This document shows positions 1 through 12,584 of a stretch of 64,000 nt of DNA, one piece after another (the stretch's first letter is position 1; every line of letters begins with the position of its first letter). The notes below the pieces were generated by a model. That model was not told the DNA's origin, did no database searches, and saw nothing but the letters and a program-made list of their open reading frames with translations. The stretch is taken from the NCBI GenBank assembly GCA_964035015.1, contig OZ035998.1:26939917-27003916 (forward strand), given 5' to 3'. This DNA comes from Corallium rubrum (lineage: Eukaryota > Cnidaria > Anthozoa > Scleralcyonacea > Coralliidae). The translations under genes and the position numbers were made by a program.

Positions 1-1013
1 AACGGCTGGTAAGTTAAATACAAATCACTGCTTACCGTTAAATGTTCTTTTGACTCTTCTCAGATGCTGCAAACACTGCCATACGGGCTGCGGCGTTTGG
101 TTTCCGTGGTTTTCTCGTTCGGTTCTTAGCCGAAAAAGCAATAAATTCTCTTCAAAATGTGAAAAGCTGTTTGTGTTGATGTTCCTTTCAATTCACTGTT
201 CTCTCTCGAACCAAGATATACTGGTGCATAAGTCTTTTGCTGGCTTTGAACATGAGACACATGGAGAAACATCTTTTTGTTTTTTTCAGTCACATTTGGC
301 GGCATCTTTTCCGATCTTTATCGCAATTTTTCATGCTTTTTCAATGGTTTCTAGTCGTGTTTAATATTGTTTGGTTCATCCCACTGCAACATCTCTTCTT
401 GGCTTTCCTTTTTCGGTCATTTGTAAACACATTTTTCTGACAAAGACTTTGTTTCGCATAGTTTCGCTTGAGCCGCGAAAGTTGGCGATTTGATGTATAT
501 ATATATATATACATACATACATATAAACATCTCGCAGAATTTCTTTCCCACTCGCGTGTAATTTCGCATGTAAGTGGACTCCACGCATGTCGAGATTAGC
601 ACCCTCGCCCGGGGGATAACTTCTAAGCATAAGAAGTGATTAAGCCGCAAAAATCGTTAACGATCTTCGGTCGTACTGCCACTTTAACGTTATTAAAGCC
701 TTTGGTTGTCAGACGCGCAAATTATTATCGACACTGGCTAAGACCAGGATGTATTACTCGTCAAAGGATTCAAAGAGTCTTGGCAGTCAGACTCGAACGG
801 TTAAGAACCTATCGCGGTAACTAATCGTTTGATTGTCAAACGCGTATATTATAATAATAGTCTTATATAAACGCGTCGTTTAGAATAGTATTCTGTTCTG
901 GCCGAATGACTGTATGGGTTAGTAAATTTGATAGTACGAACGTGAATTATTTAAATTGAACCATGTGATGTCTGGTAGTAATAGTTCTCCGTAAATATTG
1001 CACAAAACGAGAA
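1..1013. other. No gene seen; AT-rich non-coding DNA
   Basis: Only short chance ORFs occur here and none has a recognisable domain. A short TA/CATA microsatellite lies near 493-522, and the end of a dispersed repeat lies at 551-618 (separate entry). The rest is unremarkable AT-rich sequence. Confidence 0.6.
551..618 (-). repeat. Dispersed repeat end, also at 30643-30740
   Basis: Read on the minus strand, this segment (GTTATCCCC, then GAGGGTGCTAATCTCGACA, then GCGTGGAGTCCA, then CACGCG) matches plus-strand sequence at 30643-30740 apart from small indels. Two copies in opposite orientation with shared edges suggest the terminus of an interspersed element. The family is not identified. Confidence 0.6.
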
Positions 1014-1611
1014 CAGGGGCGGATCTAAGAGAAAATCTGACTGTATCGACACCAAAGTTAGGGGTGTCCGGGGGCATCCCCCCCCGGAAAATTTTGAAAA
1101 TTAAGACACCGGAAATGCGATTTCCTCCAATCTGAGGGGATGTTTAGACAAAATACAGCGGCACGCGCAACTTAAATTTTTCATGAATATAAATAACCAG
1201 AAACGACAAATTAAAGTTAACTTGTATTATAAAAAGTTTGGTAATAAATATTGTCAACAACAAAAACTGTTTATGTTACTGTAGATTATTTAATACTCAA
1301 TATACAGGTCAACATACCTGTATCGGCAAGCTATCATACTTTATAAATTAATTAGGCTATAATAAGCCCAGACTGATTTGAAGAGCGCGATTCCTGGCTG
1401 CGAGGGAACTGTAGCTTCGCAAAATTAGACACAAGAAATTCGGCTAAGACACTTCTCACAATACGCTTAAGAGGGAGTAATCTACTCGCCTTTTCCTCCG
1501 GAGAATAACTTCCATTATCCAAGACACACAACAGCTGTTGTAGAACACTGTTGGACGCCATGGTGAGTTAGAGGCGCTTGCCGCTCGTAAAGTTGCATAA
1601 AACTAAAGGGT

Positions 1612-1782
1612 TGGGATAAAACGCGGATGCGGATAGATGGACGGACGGACGGACGGACAAAAAGGATAAAACGCGGATGCGGACAAAAAGGATAAAACGC
1701 GGATGCGGACAAAAAGGATAAAACGCGGATGCGGACAAAAAGGATAAAACGCGGATGCGGACAAAAAGGATAAAACGCGGAT
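1612..1782. repeat. 26-bp tandem repeat, left arm
   Basis: About six copies of a unit close to GGATAAAACGCGGATGCGGA plus CAAAAA, with a short GGAC run near 1640. The same unit recurs inverted at 4012-4137 in the opposite arm of the host element, so the array predates or moves with the inverted repeat. Confidence 0.9.
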
Positions 1783-2480
1783 GATCATAGTTTTGGCGAT
1801 AAATAATAATACAGCATACTTTGCCCCCCCCCCCCCGGCAAAATTGTTAATTATTTTAAATTATTCGGAAAAATATAATTGAAATTTCTACGGCTTCAAA
1901 AAAAACACTGAGATTTGGGGTTTCTGCATGAAATCCTTTATAGTCTCCGCCGTCACCTTCGTTTACAACGGTGATCGATCTAGTTGACAAAATACCTTAC
2001 AACATATAATTACAGGTCAAATCTTTCCAGTTGGATTATTTTCCCTCGTAGCGCTTCTGTATAAAATTTTGCGTGCGTATAACATCGAACGGCGCAGATA
2101 ACAATTAAAGTTATATAGAACCAACTTAATCAAGTTGAAGCTGTTTAATTTGTCGGAAAGCTATATAGTGATTGTCGGAAAGCTATATATATATATAGTG
2201 AGGTGCTTGACTGAATTCCTTCCGTCGTCCTGAATAGGGAGTATTCTGCCTCGCAGCGCTTTCTTTTGGAATTACAATTAATTCCAAAAGAAAGCCTAAA
2301 AACCATTTTGCGACTTCAATTAAAATATTTAAAGAATCGCGTGTACGTACCCTCTCTCATCCACATCTCGTTCGTCTATTCACGGTTCATGGTCTCTATT
2401 CAAGTCTCTCTTGAAGTCTCTATTATAACAATACTAAACTACATAAACTACATTAAACACATATTAATAGAAAAATAAAA

Positions 2481-2671
2481 GTAGCGTGCTGCGTAGACAG
2501 TTAGAAACAACAATCGAAATATAGTAAGGTTAGATATACTGCCGAAACAGAGAACGTAGGAGTCTAACGTTTTGAGAAAAGGCCCTTCGTCACAGAGAAA
2601 CGTTAGACTCCTACGTTCTCTGTTTCGGAGAAAACGATTGTTGTTTTAACACTGCCTACGCAGCACGCTAC
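2481..2671. repeat. 191-bp hairpin (inverted pair of a dispersed repeat)
   Basis: The segment begins GTAGCGTGCTGCGTAG and ends with its inverse CTACGCAGCACGCTAC. The internal arms contain ACAGAGAACGTAGGAGTCTA and its complement. The same unit occurs singly at 7395-7660 and in part at 40405-40490, so this is a head-to-head pair of one repeat family. It sits in the middle of the 1014-4694 element. Confidence 0.85.
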
Positions 2672-2753
2672 TCTTATAATCTTACTCTATTTCGATTGTT
2701 ATTAATAGAAAACCTCGCTTCGTACATATCAAGACGTCAAACAACGTTTCCCC

Positions 2754-2755
<2 letters not shown>

Positions 2756-2820
<65 letters not shown>
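2756..2820. repeat. (AT)n microsatellite
   Basis: Uninterrupted AT dinucleotide run of about 65 bp. ORFs reading IYIYIY through it are artefacts. Confidence 0.95.
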
Positions 2821-2823
<3 letters not shown>

Positions 2824-4011
2824 AATAACAAAAATATAACAGAACTAATAACTATAAATAATGTCAATGTAAAAAGAATGTCAACTTGATGTTATACTAA
2901 TTTATAGGTAATCATATCAGCAATTCAACGTTTCTTAATATCGTTTTACCTCAATGCGCCCGTCAGTTACACTGCGGTTTCTCTAAAGCAATTTACACGC
3001 ATGATGCCTCTGATGCGAAACCCATACATATGGTTTAAACTGGACTGGACTAATAAATCTGAAAACCCCGATGGCACATCGTGATCTGAAAACCCTGAAT
3101 AGAGAGATTTGTTTAAAACAAACCTTATCTCCAAGTAGAGCGAAACTCGTTTTTTTTTAAATAATAAAATTAGGCCTAGAAATTTTGGCTTTGGGAGCGA
3201 AAAACAGCTTACATTTAAGAATGCAGCAGATTTATTGACAGAAATTCTTCGCCGGTTGGACCAGGTTGGATGACACTTGACATAAACCCGTAAACAAACG
3301 AACGAATTTGTCTTAAATATCAACATTATGTGAATAAAATCTACTAACCTTGTCAATATGATGTCTTGTCTCATGTTTTATTCGTCGTCGAGTTGGTTTG
3401 CAGCGATTTACAGCGAGTTCTTTTCGACGCCGTTATCATGTTGTATTGGGTTGTAAATATATTTTGTGCAGGCTAAAAAGACTGTATTTCATTTTTATGT
3501 CAGCATGACGTGGCCAAGCTGCGTCAGGACGACGGAAAGAATTCTATAGCTTTCCGACAAATTAAACAGCTTCGACTTGATTAAGTTGGTTTTAACTTTT
3601 CTATTGACTAACTAATATAAAGATTTCCCTTTGTTATTTGCGCCGTTCGATGTAATACGCACGCAAAATTTACAGAATCGCTGCGAGAAAATAATCCAAC
3701 TGGGAAAATTTGGCCGAGTTGCTATGCTATATTATATAGTTTGCAAATTTGTTATTTAATACTGTTATTATATGTTGTAAGGTATTTTGTCAACTAGATC
3801 GATCAGCGTTATAAATGAAGATGACCGCGGAGACATATTTCAAGTGGGGGAAACCACGGACTAGAGGATTTCATATAGAAACCCCGAATTTCGTGACAGA
3901 TAATCGTTGGGTTTTTTTCTGAAAGCGTAGAAATTTATATTTTGCCGAATATTAACCCCCCCCCCCCCCGGTTGGATAACTAAAAGTACCCTGTATTTAT
4001 TGCCAAAACTA

Positions 4012-4137
4012 TGATCATCCGCGTTTTATCCTTTTTGTCCGCATCCGCGTTTTATCCTTTTTGTCCGCATCCGCGTTTTATCCTTTTTATCCGTCCGTCC
4101 GTCCGTCCGTCCGTCTATCCGCATCCGCGTTTTATCC
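4012..4137. repeat. 26-bp tandem repeat, right arm (inverted)
   Basis: Inverse of the 1612-1782 array (unit CCGCGTTTTATCCTTTTTGT with GTCCGT runs). Near 4195-4290 the palindrome GATACAGTCAACTGTATC, or close variants, occurs repeatedly and recurs next to the right terminus at about 4660. Confidence 0.85.
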
Positions 4138-4699
4138 CAACCCTAAAACTAAATCACATCACGCCGTAATCATATTTAGATCGTCGGAGACTACTCCGAT
4201 ACAGTCAACTGTATCGGAAGTGTTGAAACTGCAGCAAAACGTGACCAAAATCAAGCATTTTGATTGGTTTGATACAGTCAACTGTATCAGATACAGTCGC
4301 TACCGTTACTATATTTAGCACAACTGTATCAATCGTAACCTCATCGGTAACACATCGCCATTAAAGAATCGAGACGAGAGCGCCTTTTGCGCGATGCTTC
4401 ACTGGCAAGGAAACGCAGGCTGGTGGGGATGCGCTTACGGGCAATTTTTGCGGGCTACCGAGAATTTCCTGCAGAAAAGTGCGAGTTCGTCTCGCTGGTC
4501 GTAGAACAGAACTGATTTTAAGCTTTGAAAAATTGCGTACATTAACATCAAAGAATTTGAAAATGATGTTGCTGAAAAAGCTACTTGTGAAATGTAATTA
4601 TTCGAATTTTAATTTATTCTAATTTAATTAAATTATTAAGTGAAAAGCTGACTGTATCATACGATACAGTTGATACAGTCTAGATCCGCCCCTGGAGAA

Positions 4700-6618
4700 C
4701 ATTAAAAACTTTGTTTGGTTGCCTCGTGTAACCAGATCCTAGCCTCAGTCGAGGCCTCAGTAGTCTGGAATAACATTCAAAATATCTAAAATGCTTAATG
4801 ATTTTGGTAACATGATTCTTTGAGCTTGTGAATGAAATCAATGAACGTCTTTTATGTGGACGTTCTGATGTTATTCAGTATTTCCGCGTCAGTAGTGCGT
4901 AGCAGCTACCTAAGATTTGATTTGGGTCATATTATAAGTAATATTGGGCATTTCACTCGATTACATAGCATGTTCTCAGGATTTTGGGTGAAGGAAAATT
5001 AGAGTGTAGAATATATACATTTTAAGATTTTATTTATTTTGATTTATTGTATTTCCCCCCCGTTATTTTCAATAATTTTAAATGTATTTGTAGTCAACAT
5101 GTAGCTAATAAAACGTCCAATTTATCCCTAAATTTATTTGACACCTTCCAGGTTCGATAAAATGCGCTATTAAAAACACGATTTAAAACTTTTAAATCTT
5201 TCTCCAAAGTACCGTCAGAACGCAGGAAATGCCATTTGAGAGGTCCAAATTTCAAATATTTTCGGGGGAGCATGCCCCGGACCCCCCTAGCAATGGCTTG
5301 ACTAAGGTGGGAAAAATTCTAGATCCGCTCCTGTAAAAAGACGTAATTTTTAGTTGAATTTTACCATTTAACATGCTAAATTGTGTATTTGTTAATGTAC
5401 TTTTACACAATATTGATTTGGGTGGATGGGTTGGTGGGTTAGGTGGGTGGGTAGGTGGGTGGTTGGGTAGGTGGGTGGGTGGGTAGGTGGGTGGGTGGGT
5501 AGGTAGGTAGGTAGGTAGGTAGGTAGGTGGGTAGGTAGGTAGGTAGGTAGGTAGGTAAAGGTAGCTTGACGCACAGGCAAACAGACATGCGTACAAATTT
5601 GGTTTTTTTTTATTTATTTTTACGCAGGAGACGGAAGTCTGAAACTCTGTGGGTCGGACGAACAGAAATAAATTTGAAAGAAAGATTCCGAATGCTTACT
5701 TTAAAGTGTCACTAAGACGAAAAATCGACCACAACGTTTTGCGAAAATTTAACTTCCACGAACTTTATATTATATAAATACTCCGTGTACAAAATTTGAA
5801 CCGATATAAACCAATAGGTTTAAAGTTATAACGTTTGAAATGCTGAAAATTGCGTCCGCCATTAAAATTTTCTTCACTGTGAATATTGATACCTGAGAAG
5901 GGTTGTGACGTCATTTTCTTAACCCAAACTTGCGTAACTAAGGAAGAAACAACGAAAGCGCATATAACTTGACAACAAAAATGTCGAATTCATCATCATT
6001 TAGTTGTTGTTATAACTATGGATAAGTGGGTTTACAATGATGAAATAAAAATGAGGTGAAAATTTCGTCCTAGTGACACTTTAATATACAATTATTGGAT
6101 GAGGTTGAGCATGATTTCAAGAATTATCAAGGCCGAGGTTTGTGTTATCTGCCGAAGCCGAAGGCTGAGTCAGCGCGTCATAGCTACAGATAATTTTTGT
6201 TGTTATATAGCTAGAGTTTTGCTGGATACAACGATGACTGTCATTGGTTGGTTTGTGGTCACATGACCTTAGCTAAATTTCAATGTCTACCGAGCGGGCA
6301 ATAATTGAGAACTTATTGCCTGCTCGGTCAATAAGTTTTCAATTGTTGACCGCTAGAACTTTGAACTCTTCACGGTTTCCTATAAACAAAGCTTGTTTGG
6401 TAAGAGAAAAATAATATTTATAGGTCTTCAAAGCATGTGTGAAGATTAACTGGAGAAATGTATTGCTGTTCTTTTGTTCTGAGACTTATATTTGTTTGTT
6501 TGAAGTGAAACTACGGAGCCAGGCGAAATGTTTTGGTAAGTCTTAGCGTTTGTCTTTTGTGTACTTTCCCTTGATAAACGTCGAAATTATTCAGTGAAAC
6601 TCAAGCTATATAACAAAA
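4700..6618. other. No gene seen; contains one transposon end and a minisatellite
   Basis: The stretch near 5260-5335 (GGGGGAGCATGCCCCGGACC, then CTAGATCCGCTCCTG) resembles the right end of the CAGGGGCGGATCTAG class and looks like a solo, truncated end. A GGTA/GGTG minisatellite lies at 5405-5557. No supportable ORF occurs. Confidence 0.55.
5405..5557. repeat. (GGTGGGTA)n minisatellite
   Basis: Tetranucleotide-phased GGTG/GGTA array of about 150 bp that is G-rich on the plus strand. The YLPTYLPT-type ORFs on the minus strand are translation of the repeat. Confidence 0.95.
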
Positions 6619-6759
6619 CACTTAATGTCTGCTCCCTCGGGAAACAGTTAGTTTTGTTTTCCCTCGAGTCTCGATGTTTCCCTCGACTTCGTCTCGGGAA
6701 ATATCAAGACTCTCGGGAAAACAAAACTAACTGTTTCCCTCGGGAGCAGACATTAAGTG
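6619..6759. repeat. 141-bp near-perfect hairpin
   Basis: The arms begin CACTTAATGTCTGCTCCC and close with GGGAGCAGACATTAAGTG. The inner arms carry TTAGTTTTGTTTTCCC and its complement, with a short loop around CTCGACTTCGTCTCGGG. This is MITE-like; no clear target duplication was found. Confidence 0.85.
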
Positions 6760-7394
6760 TATAATATTTTGTAGGTGGCAAGACATCAAGAATTATCTGT
6801 AGGTTGTTAGCCAATCACAATCGAGATTGTATCAGTATTGTATAATAATATTTTTTATTAAAGGCATAGTCAAATAGTTAAATAACATTTTCTTTCAATA
6901 TAAACTTAGTCAGTACAAGTTATTTTTTTGGAGATGATTGTTCATCCATTCAATATTTGTAGATAAATAATTACATACTGAAATAACAATAGAACGTTTC
7001 AAATCCGGGTATTTGTCGTTAACATTCTACGATATTTTACCTAACGCTTAAACCAATATAGAACCTTTAGATTGCTTGTTAAAAGAACTATTTTGTCATA
7101 GGTTTAGTGATTTATTTAAGGATCAAACTGGCAGAAAATTGTAATTAACACTGTCTCATTGTTTAGTAGATCAATCTTAGTTTTAGTTTGTTTGTGAAAA
7201 CCACCATGCCAGTTTGATAAACCGAAAAACTCCGAAAATAAAAGGTTGGTCTAAAAAGGTATTGTCGTCTTTTTTTTTCCATTTACACACGTTTCGACAT
7301 TTTCAGTCAATGGCATTCTTTGATAAAGTTTGTAAATTAAACGTATACTAATACATGGATCGCGAATCTCGACTGCGCATCCGGAGTGACGCGT
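6760..7394. other. No gene seen
   Basis: AT-rich, with no ORF or repeat I can support. Confidence 0.5.
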
Positions 7395-7660
7395 TTTGAG
7401 TCGTTCTGAGTCAGAAAGAGAGAAGGGCCTTCGCTCGAAACGAACGTTAGACTCCTACGTTCTCTGTTTTGCCAATATATCTAACCTTACTGTATTTCGA
7501 TTGTTGTTTAACACTAGACTGAAAGTCAGCCGCCGATCTCATCTCGTTCTCACTCCTGAGCTACCCTCAGGAGCCGAGGAGAACGAGATGAGATCGGCGG
7601 CTGCCTTTCAGTCTAGTTTAACACTGCCTACGCAGCACACTATTTTTATTTCACTGTTTG
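7395..7660 (+). repeat. Dispersed repeat copy split by a MITE
   Basis: This copy shares CGTTAGACTCCTACGTTCTC, CTATTTCGATTGTTG-type sequence and AACACTGCCTACGCAGCAC with the hairpin at 2481-2671. It shares TTTTATTTCACTGTTTG with the fragment at 40405-40490. The unit is interrupted at 7515-7615 by an inserted MITE. Confidence 0.8.
7515..7615. mobile_element. 101-bp MITE, 9-bp target duplication (Mutator-like)
   Basis: A palindromic element starting TAGACTGAAAG and ending CTTTCAGTCTA, with inner arms carrying CGCCGATCTCATCTCGTTCT and its complement. It is flanked on both sides by GTTTAACAC (7506-7514 and 7616-7624). The uninterrupted sister repeat at 2640-2660 has this site only once (TTTTAACACTGCC), which shows the insertion directly. 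A 9-bp duplication is typical of Mutator-type transposition; the superfamily is inferred from length alone. Confidence 0.9.
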
Positions 7661-10600
7661 GAATTATTAATGATGGCTGTTCTGTACTCGTCGTCTCTCC
7701 CTTGAAATCTGTAAACGATCAAATCTCTTCTCTTGAATCGCTTAACTACACAGCAATTTAACTATCCGATAAACCATTTGCAGATGTAGTGCGATCACCG
7801 CCTCAATTTTAACTACCATTGAAACAACAACTGCATGCTTCATGCATCACTATCATTAGCTCACGTTCTGATTGGTTTTCTTAAACAAACATATTCGGCG
7901 GGCGAATTCCAAAGCATGGATTTTGGGCAGGCGGTATTTCGCGTTGCCCGCCTACCGCCCGCGCCCGAACTCCCTAATACTGCCAGCTACGCAGGCTAAC
8001 CACACCCCCATATGCTAAGAAACCGTCAACTTTGGCACATTTAGAGAGGGCATCAGAAAAGTTACTGTATTAAGGTAGGCATGTGAATGAAGGGTGTTTG
8101 TTTTAGAGACATAGTTCACTGTTTATTGTTATGTACATGCAGTAGCACTCAAAGGCAAAGGGATCGATGAATAATATCCAGGCATTTAATTAGGCTTTGA
8201 GACCCAGCATTTGGATTGTATAATAATATGCGAGATAATACTTCTATGTTCAAATTTCAATAGTTATGTCCACAATTATTATGCACTGCCTTATGTAATT
8301 ATACAACATGACAACATGCAAAACTTCAAACTACATATTATTTTAATGTTATTTAGTAAAAGAGAATCTATCAATTTATCATTGTAAAAATCCTGTTCAG
8401 ATCGGTGCTCGTGCCTGGGCACCCAGTCTGAACACCACCAAAGTGAGTTATTTCAACACTGACATCTGTACTGTATATCTTCACTTCCTGTAAAAAATAG
8501 GATGAGATGGAATTATTAACCCGTTCATGTCTTATAAGAGTCGACTGTACAGCCAGTGCCTAACTATTAGTATTGTATTCACTTCATGGGTATACAAACC
8601 AATGGGTGGACACAGGGGCACATGCCACCAACCGCCACCCCACCCACACTTGGTTAGAGCCCCTTTTGCAACAAAAATGCTGTTCATCAGAAGACATGTG
8701 CCTCAGGGGTCATTTTGAAGCTCTGCCCCGAAACAAGGCACTTTTAAAAGTGAACACTTCCCCCACCTCATCTGCTTGCTTCCATCACTGAAATTTGACC
8801 ACTGGCAAAAGGAATATATTTTTGTTTACTGAAAAATAATACGAACAACAAATTATAACAAATTAGCAATACTAAGCAAAAAATACTACAACTACAATAT
8901 ATTTATATTCACAACAACAATGACTAACAACAATAAACTACAAATAATCCACACATTAACATTTTTAATAATAATACTGGAACACAATATTATTTAATAA
9001 ATGAAAAATATCTATACGTATCAGTTCTGTATACAGATATAGCAGATTTTTAACAAAGTTCAGTACATTCTGTAGTAAATACAAATGTGTAGGGCTGATA
9101 TGTATACAATTTTTTCAGAATGATGGTGTCTTTATACAGCGAGGGCAAGCGTTTTGGACCATAAAAACAGACAAATATCAAATTTTATTCTTTAATAATT
9201 GTCCACCACTCATTCTACACTTACTCAAAGGAATAAAGCTCTAAATATTAGGAAACTTCCAAAATTCTTGAGAAAAAAACAAACTTTAGTGGCGAAAGGC
9301 ACTCTTAAATTTATTAAGCGCTATCTTAGCGAAAGCCGAAATACCATGGTCGGTTCAATAGCGAATATCTCGAAAACGGTGAGGGGATCGCTGGGGATCG
9401 CCTCATAGAATCCAAGATTAGACATTTCTTCAATTTATTGCGCAAAAATTAGAGAATTCGAACCATGGGAATTCGAGATTTTTTGCTTTGAAGATTGTTG
9501 ACAAACCGGAAGTGGGGTCTTCGCTTAGCGCGACATGACCCACATAAACGATCAAAACAAAGTAGAAAAATACATTTACCTTGCAAAATCCTGCAGATAT
9601 GGATAGTCCAACGTTATATCAGACGATATCGCTGCTTTTTTAAAGAAAAAAATGAATGACAAAAGCGTAATATTAGGTATTCCAAGTCCAATGCAAAATT
9701 TTCAGCCGAGCAATGATAAGAAAATAACGCAATTTCATTGGTCGACAACATCACGTGACAATCACATGACACTTGTCCGGCCTCCTCTGTATGGTGGGTT
9801 CTGTGTTTTCATTGGTTGATCGCTTATCTTAAATATTCTTCGCAAATACAGTTAATGCAAAGTTTGAATGAATTTGGTCATGACTCATATTCGACAATAT
9901 ATAGCTCATGAGCGTCCGCGTTTATAGTTTGATCTGTTCTTATACTTATGAGTAGCGATAATGGCGGATTCCGATAACGTTTGGCAAATTCAGTGGCGAA
10001 AAACCGAACTCTCGGGGATAAAAATCTTTGCTCGGAGTTTAATCTGCCGTCTTTCGAAAGTCGTCATATATATGGTTCGGTATTTTTAGTAAAAGCAGCA
10101 AGACAAGGATTTATGTGCGAATGTGCAGAATACTTGTGAAATTATTTAGATTCGAGTTCAAAGTTGATATGCAGAAAGTGCGAGGTATTTCTTTTCAAGA
10201 TGAGCGACTTCAGAGTTCAGACAAGAGCCAAAATATGCAAATTAGAATAAACGTTGTGTAGCCACAAACGAGGTGCGGGAGGCTAGAGAGCAGTATATGC
10301 TCTCCAAATTAAATGGCAATTTGGAGAGCACATAGGTACGACAGTGCGAGTGAGTACGAGTTTGGAATTTATACTGTTCAGTCAGTTCGTCAGTTCAGAT
10401 AAAATAATAGTGAGAAATTTAATACCATTAACGCGAGTATCACATTTCGAATTTAGTCAATTTGCATTCGAGCTTGTATATAATTATTTTTATTCATTTT
10501 CCAGTTTCAAAGCGAAAAAATCTCAAAGAACAAAGAGTGGTAGATACACCTCTCGGAAACGCCGTTAAAATGTGGTCCTCAATGCCGACTATATTAAAGT

Positions 10601-11037
10601 GGCTAATATTATATTTAGTCACACATCTAAGATAACAATGCAGAGTGACAAAGAAAATAACCGGCCAAAAATTGTCAACAAAAAATAGCTGCGCAACAAA
10701 TCTTATGAACGCTATATTTTAAGCATGTCGTTTTTCCTGATATAAAAATATACATATATCTACGCCAAATAATAAAATATGCGTGTAGAACTGAAAAGCT
10801 AGAACGCTTCATGCAGCCTTGTAATTTCCCTGGCAAGCTTTGACGTCTTGTCAATTTCACTTTGCCACATCCAATATTATGTGATTTCGACTTAGGGAAA
10901 ACCTGACAGACTGCGGATTATAGTAAAATTTTCATATAACACAATTTTAAGTAGAATGACAGATGACTAAAAAATCTAGAAATTAAACACCGTTCATTTA
11001 TGAAGACTGAGTATAAAGAAAGTTATATTCACACTTA
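7661..11037. other. No gene seen; scattered repeat fragments
   Basis: A sequence around 7975-7998 (CTGCCAGCTACGCAGGCTA) is the end of the TAGCCTGCG MITE family. About 90 bp near 9790-9880 (GGGTTCTGTGTTTTCATTGG and on) recurs in the same orientation at 60102-60190. A palindrome lies at 10298-10332 (TGCTCTCCAAATT, short loop, complement). Small ORFs at 9199-9408 and 10344-10568 have no recognisable domain. Confidence 0.5.
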
Positions 11038-11703
11038 GACCCCGTTCACACGAGTCCGGAGCGAGTTGAAAACGGCGCTAAGTCACAAAACTCCGTTGCG
11101 TTCACACGGCACCGGATCGAAATTGTGTGAAAACGGCGCTCTAACCGGAGCGTTTTGAAAACGATTTCTAGACGGAGCGAAATGAAAACGGAACCCTTGG
11201 CGGTGTCGTGTGAACACAAGATCCGGCACTTTTTCGCTCCGCTTTAGTACTCAGTTCCTAGATTTTCGGCTCCTAACCAAACGGCTGGCGTATTTTTCAG
11301 CGATGGAAAACTTTATTTGTCTTCTCGACTTCGGAAAGCTTCTGCTAAGAACTTGTGCTGCTGTTTGAACAATTATAAAATTATTACAACAATGACTAGG
11401 CAGTGTAAATAGGAGAAGATAAAGTCAATAAGGTGAGTTCCTAACGGAAAGACTAAAATTGTAAACCTAGAATGCACTATACACCCTGGGGGATAATATT
11501 CTTTGAATTGCTCCTCGTTTCCATTTACTTTTGACGAGATATGACTATTTAAACAGTGCACAGCATTGAAATACTGGATATACACCAGAAGGTTCCGGTG
11601 TCGTGTGAACGCCTTCAAAGCGTCGTTAAATTATGACGGATTCGTGTGAACGTAACCACATTTTACCGTTTATCTTCTACACTGGACTCGTGTGAACGCA
11701 GTC
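11038..11703. mobile_element. 666-bp TIR element with TTA duplication (PIF/Harbinger-like)
   Basis: The left end is GACCCCGTTCACACGAGTCC and the right end is GGACTCGTGTGAACGCAGTC, inverted repeats with two mismatches. Both ends are flanked by TTA (11035-11037 and 11704-11706), the classic PIF/Harbinger target. Internal sequence repeats GTGTGAAC- and AAAACGGCGCT-type motifs. No transposase is seen, so it is non-autonomous. Confidence 0.8.
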
Positions 11704-12003
11704 TTAATTCATGATTTGTTGCTTTGACGGGCGTATTCGTGCGACCAGACACGGCGTTAAAATATCTATAAGAAATGGTATACGTCAACTTCCAGATATA
11801 TATTATCAAAATCAAATTCATTAAGATTCTCGTTTGCCACACAACACTGAACCATCTGAACGTTTGCAAAAATGTTCGCGGGCTGATTTCATCTCGTCTG
11901 CGATGGTGAATCAATAGATGAAAGCACACTGTTTGCCGTTATAATTATTGTTTTCTTCTAAATTTCGGTCAACAAAAACTCGTGAATTCCAGGAAGCTGA
12001 ATC

Positions 12004-12297
12004 ATGTTTGTCTCTTCCTGTGATTTTGGTAGACGAAACTGCGTTAACTGCATAAACAACTCGTTTGTCTGCAGTGCTCACTTTACGCCCGATTGCTTTA
12101 TCCCTGCTACGGAAATCTGTGGTAGGTGCAACACTCACTTGAACTCGATGAATCGTCACTCTGATCGTGAACAGCTCAAAATTAATGTGTTTGCCTTTCG
12201 AGAAGAAGCACTCAGTGACGACATATTTGAGAATCCGCTGACCCGTGGCTGGCCATACCGTCTGCTTGAGAAAGACAACATGGCGTCGAAAATTTGA
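12004..12297 (+). pseudogene. THAP-type zinc-finger fragment
   Basis: The ORF contains FVCSAHFTPDCF, which matches the C-x2-H-F-x3-C-F core of THAP DNA-binding fingers (C2CH zinc modules found in host regulators and some transposases). The N-terminal cysteine pair expected upstream is not clearly present in the same frame, and downstream sequence is not recognisable as a transposase. It is best read as a broken THAP-containing gene or transposon remnant; a chance match is possible. Confidence 0.4.
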
Positions 12298-12459
12298 CGA
12301 TTTTACCGAATTCGACGAGCGATTTCTCTTTAACTAAAAAGAATTAACCTTTCAAACTTCGTGAGTCTAAAGTCAGTACGATCTTTTATTTAAACCCCAT
12401 ACCCCCATTGTATTTTGAGTAGAGTATCCTTTTAACGTCCGTATCACTACAACACGAGG

Positions 12460-12583
12460 TCCTCCTGGAATTGAGGGCGTTTTGGTTTCTCTACTATGGG
12501 GCCATTTAAAAAGTTCCTCCTCCCGGAATTGGGGGCGTTTTGGTTTCTCTACTACATATGGGGCCACTTAAAAAGTTCCTCCT
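12460..12583. repeat. Two-copy tandem repeat of about 65 bp
   Basis: Sequence CGTTTTGGTTTCTCTACTA, then TGGGGCCA, TTAAAAAGTTCCTCCTCC occurs twice in tandem with minor differences. It directly abuts the truncated 5' edge of the LINE at 12585. Confidence 0.8.
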
Positions 12584-12584
12584 C

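Larger units (their letters stand above)
1014..4694. mobile_element. Non-autonomous DNA transposon with CAGGGGCGG terminal inverted repeats
   Basis: The left end reads CAGGGGCGGATCTA and the right end is its inverse (TAGATCCGCCCCTG). GAGAA flanks both ends (1009-1013 and 4695-4699), a possible 5-bp target duplication. Behind the termini the arms stay related but diverged for about 1.2 kb: 1014-2240 mirrors 3510-4694, including mirrored 26-bp tandem repeats, C-homopolymers near 1825 and 3957, and a motif around CTTTCCGACAAATTAAACAG. The middle (2240-3510) holds a hairpin element, an AT tract and a 135-codon minus ORF (2967-3374) with no recognisable transposase motif. CAGGGGCGG-type ends occur in several invertebrate families, hAT among them, but a 5-bp duplication does not fit hAT, so the superfamily is open. 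Confidence 0.75.

Noticed and set aside
2967-3374. 135-codon minus ORF in the centre of the 1014-4694 element as a transposase
   Set aside because: No DDE/D, zinc-finger or dimerisation motif is visible and composition is ordinary.
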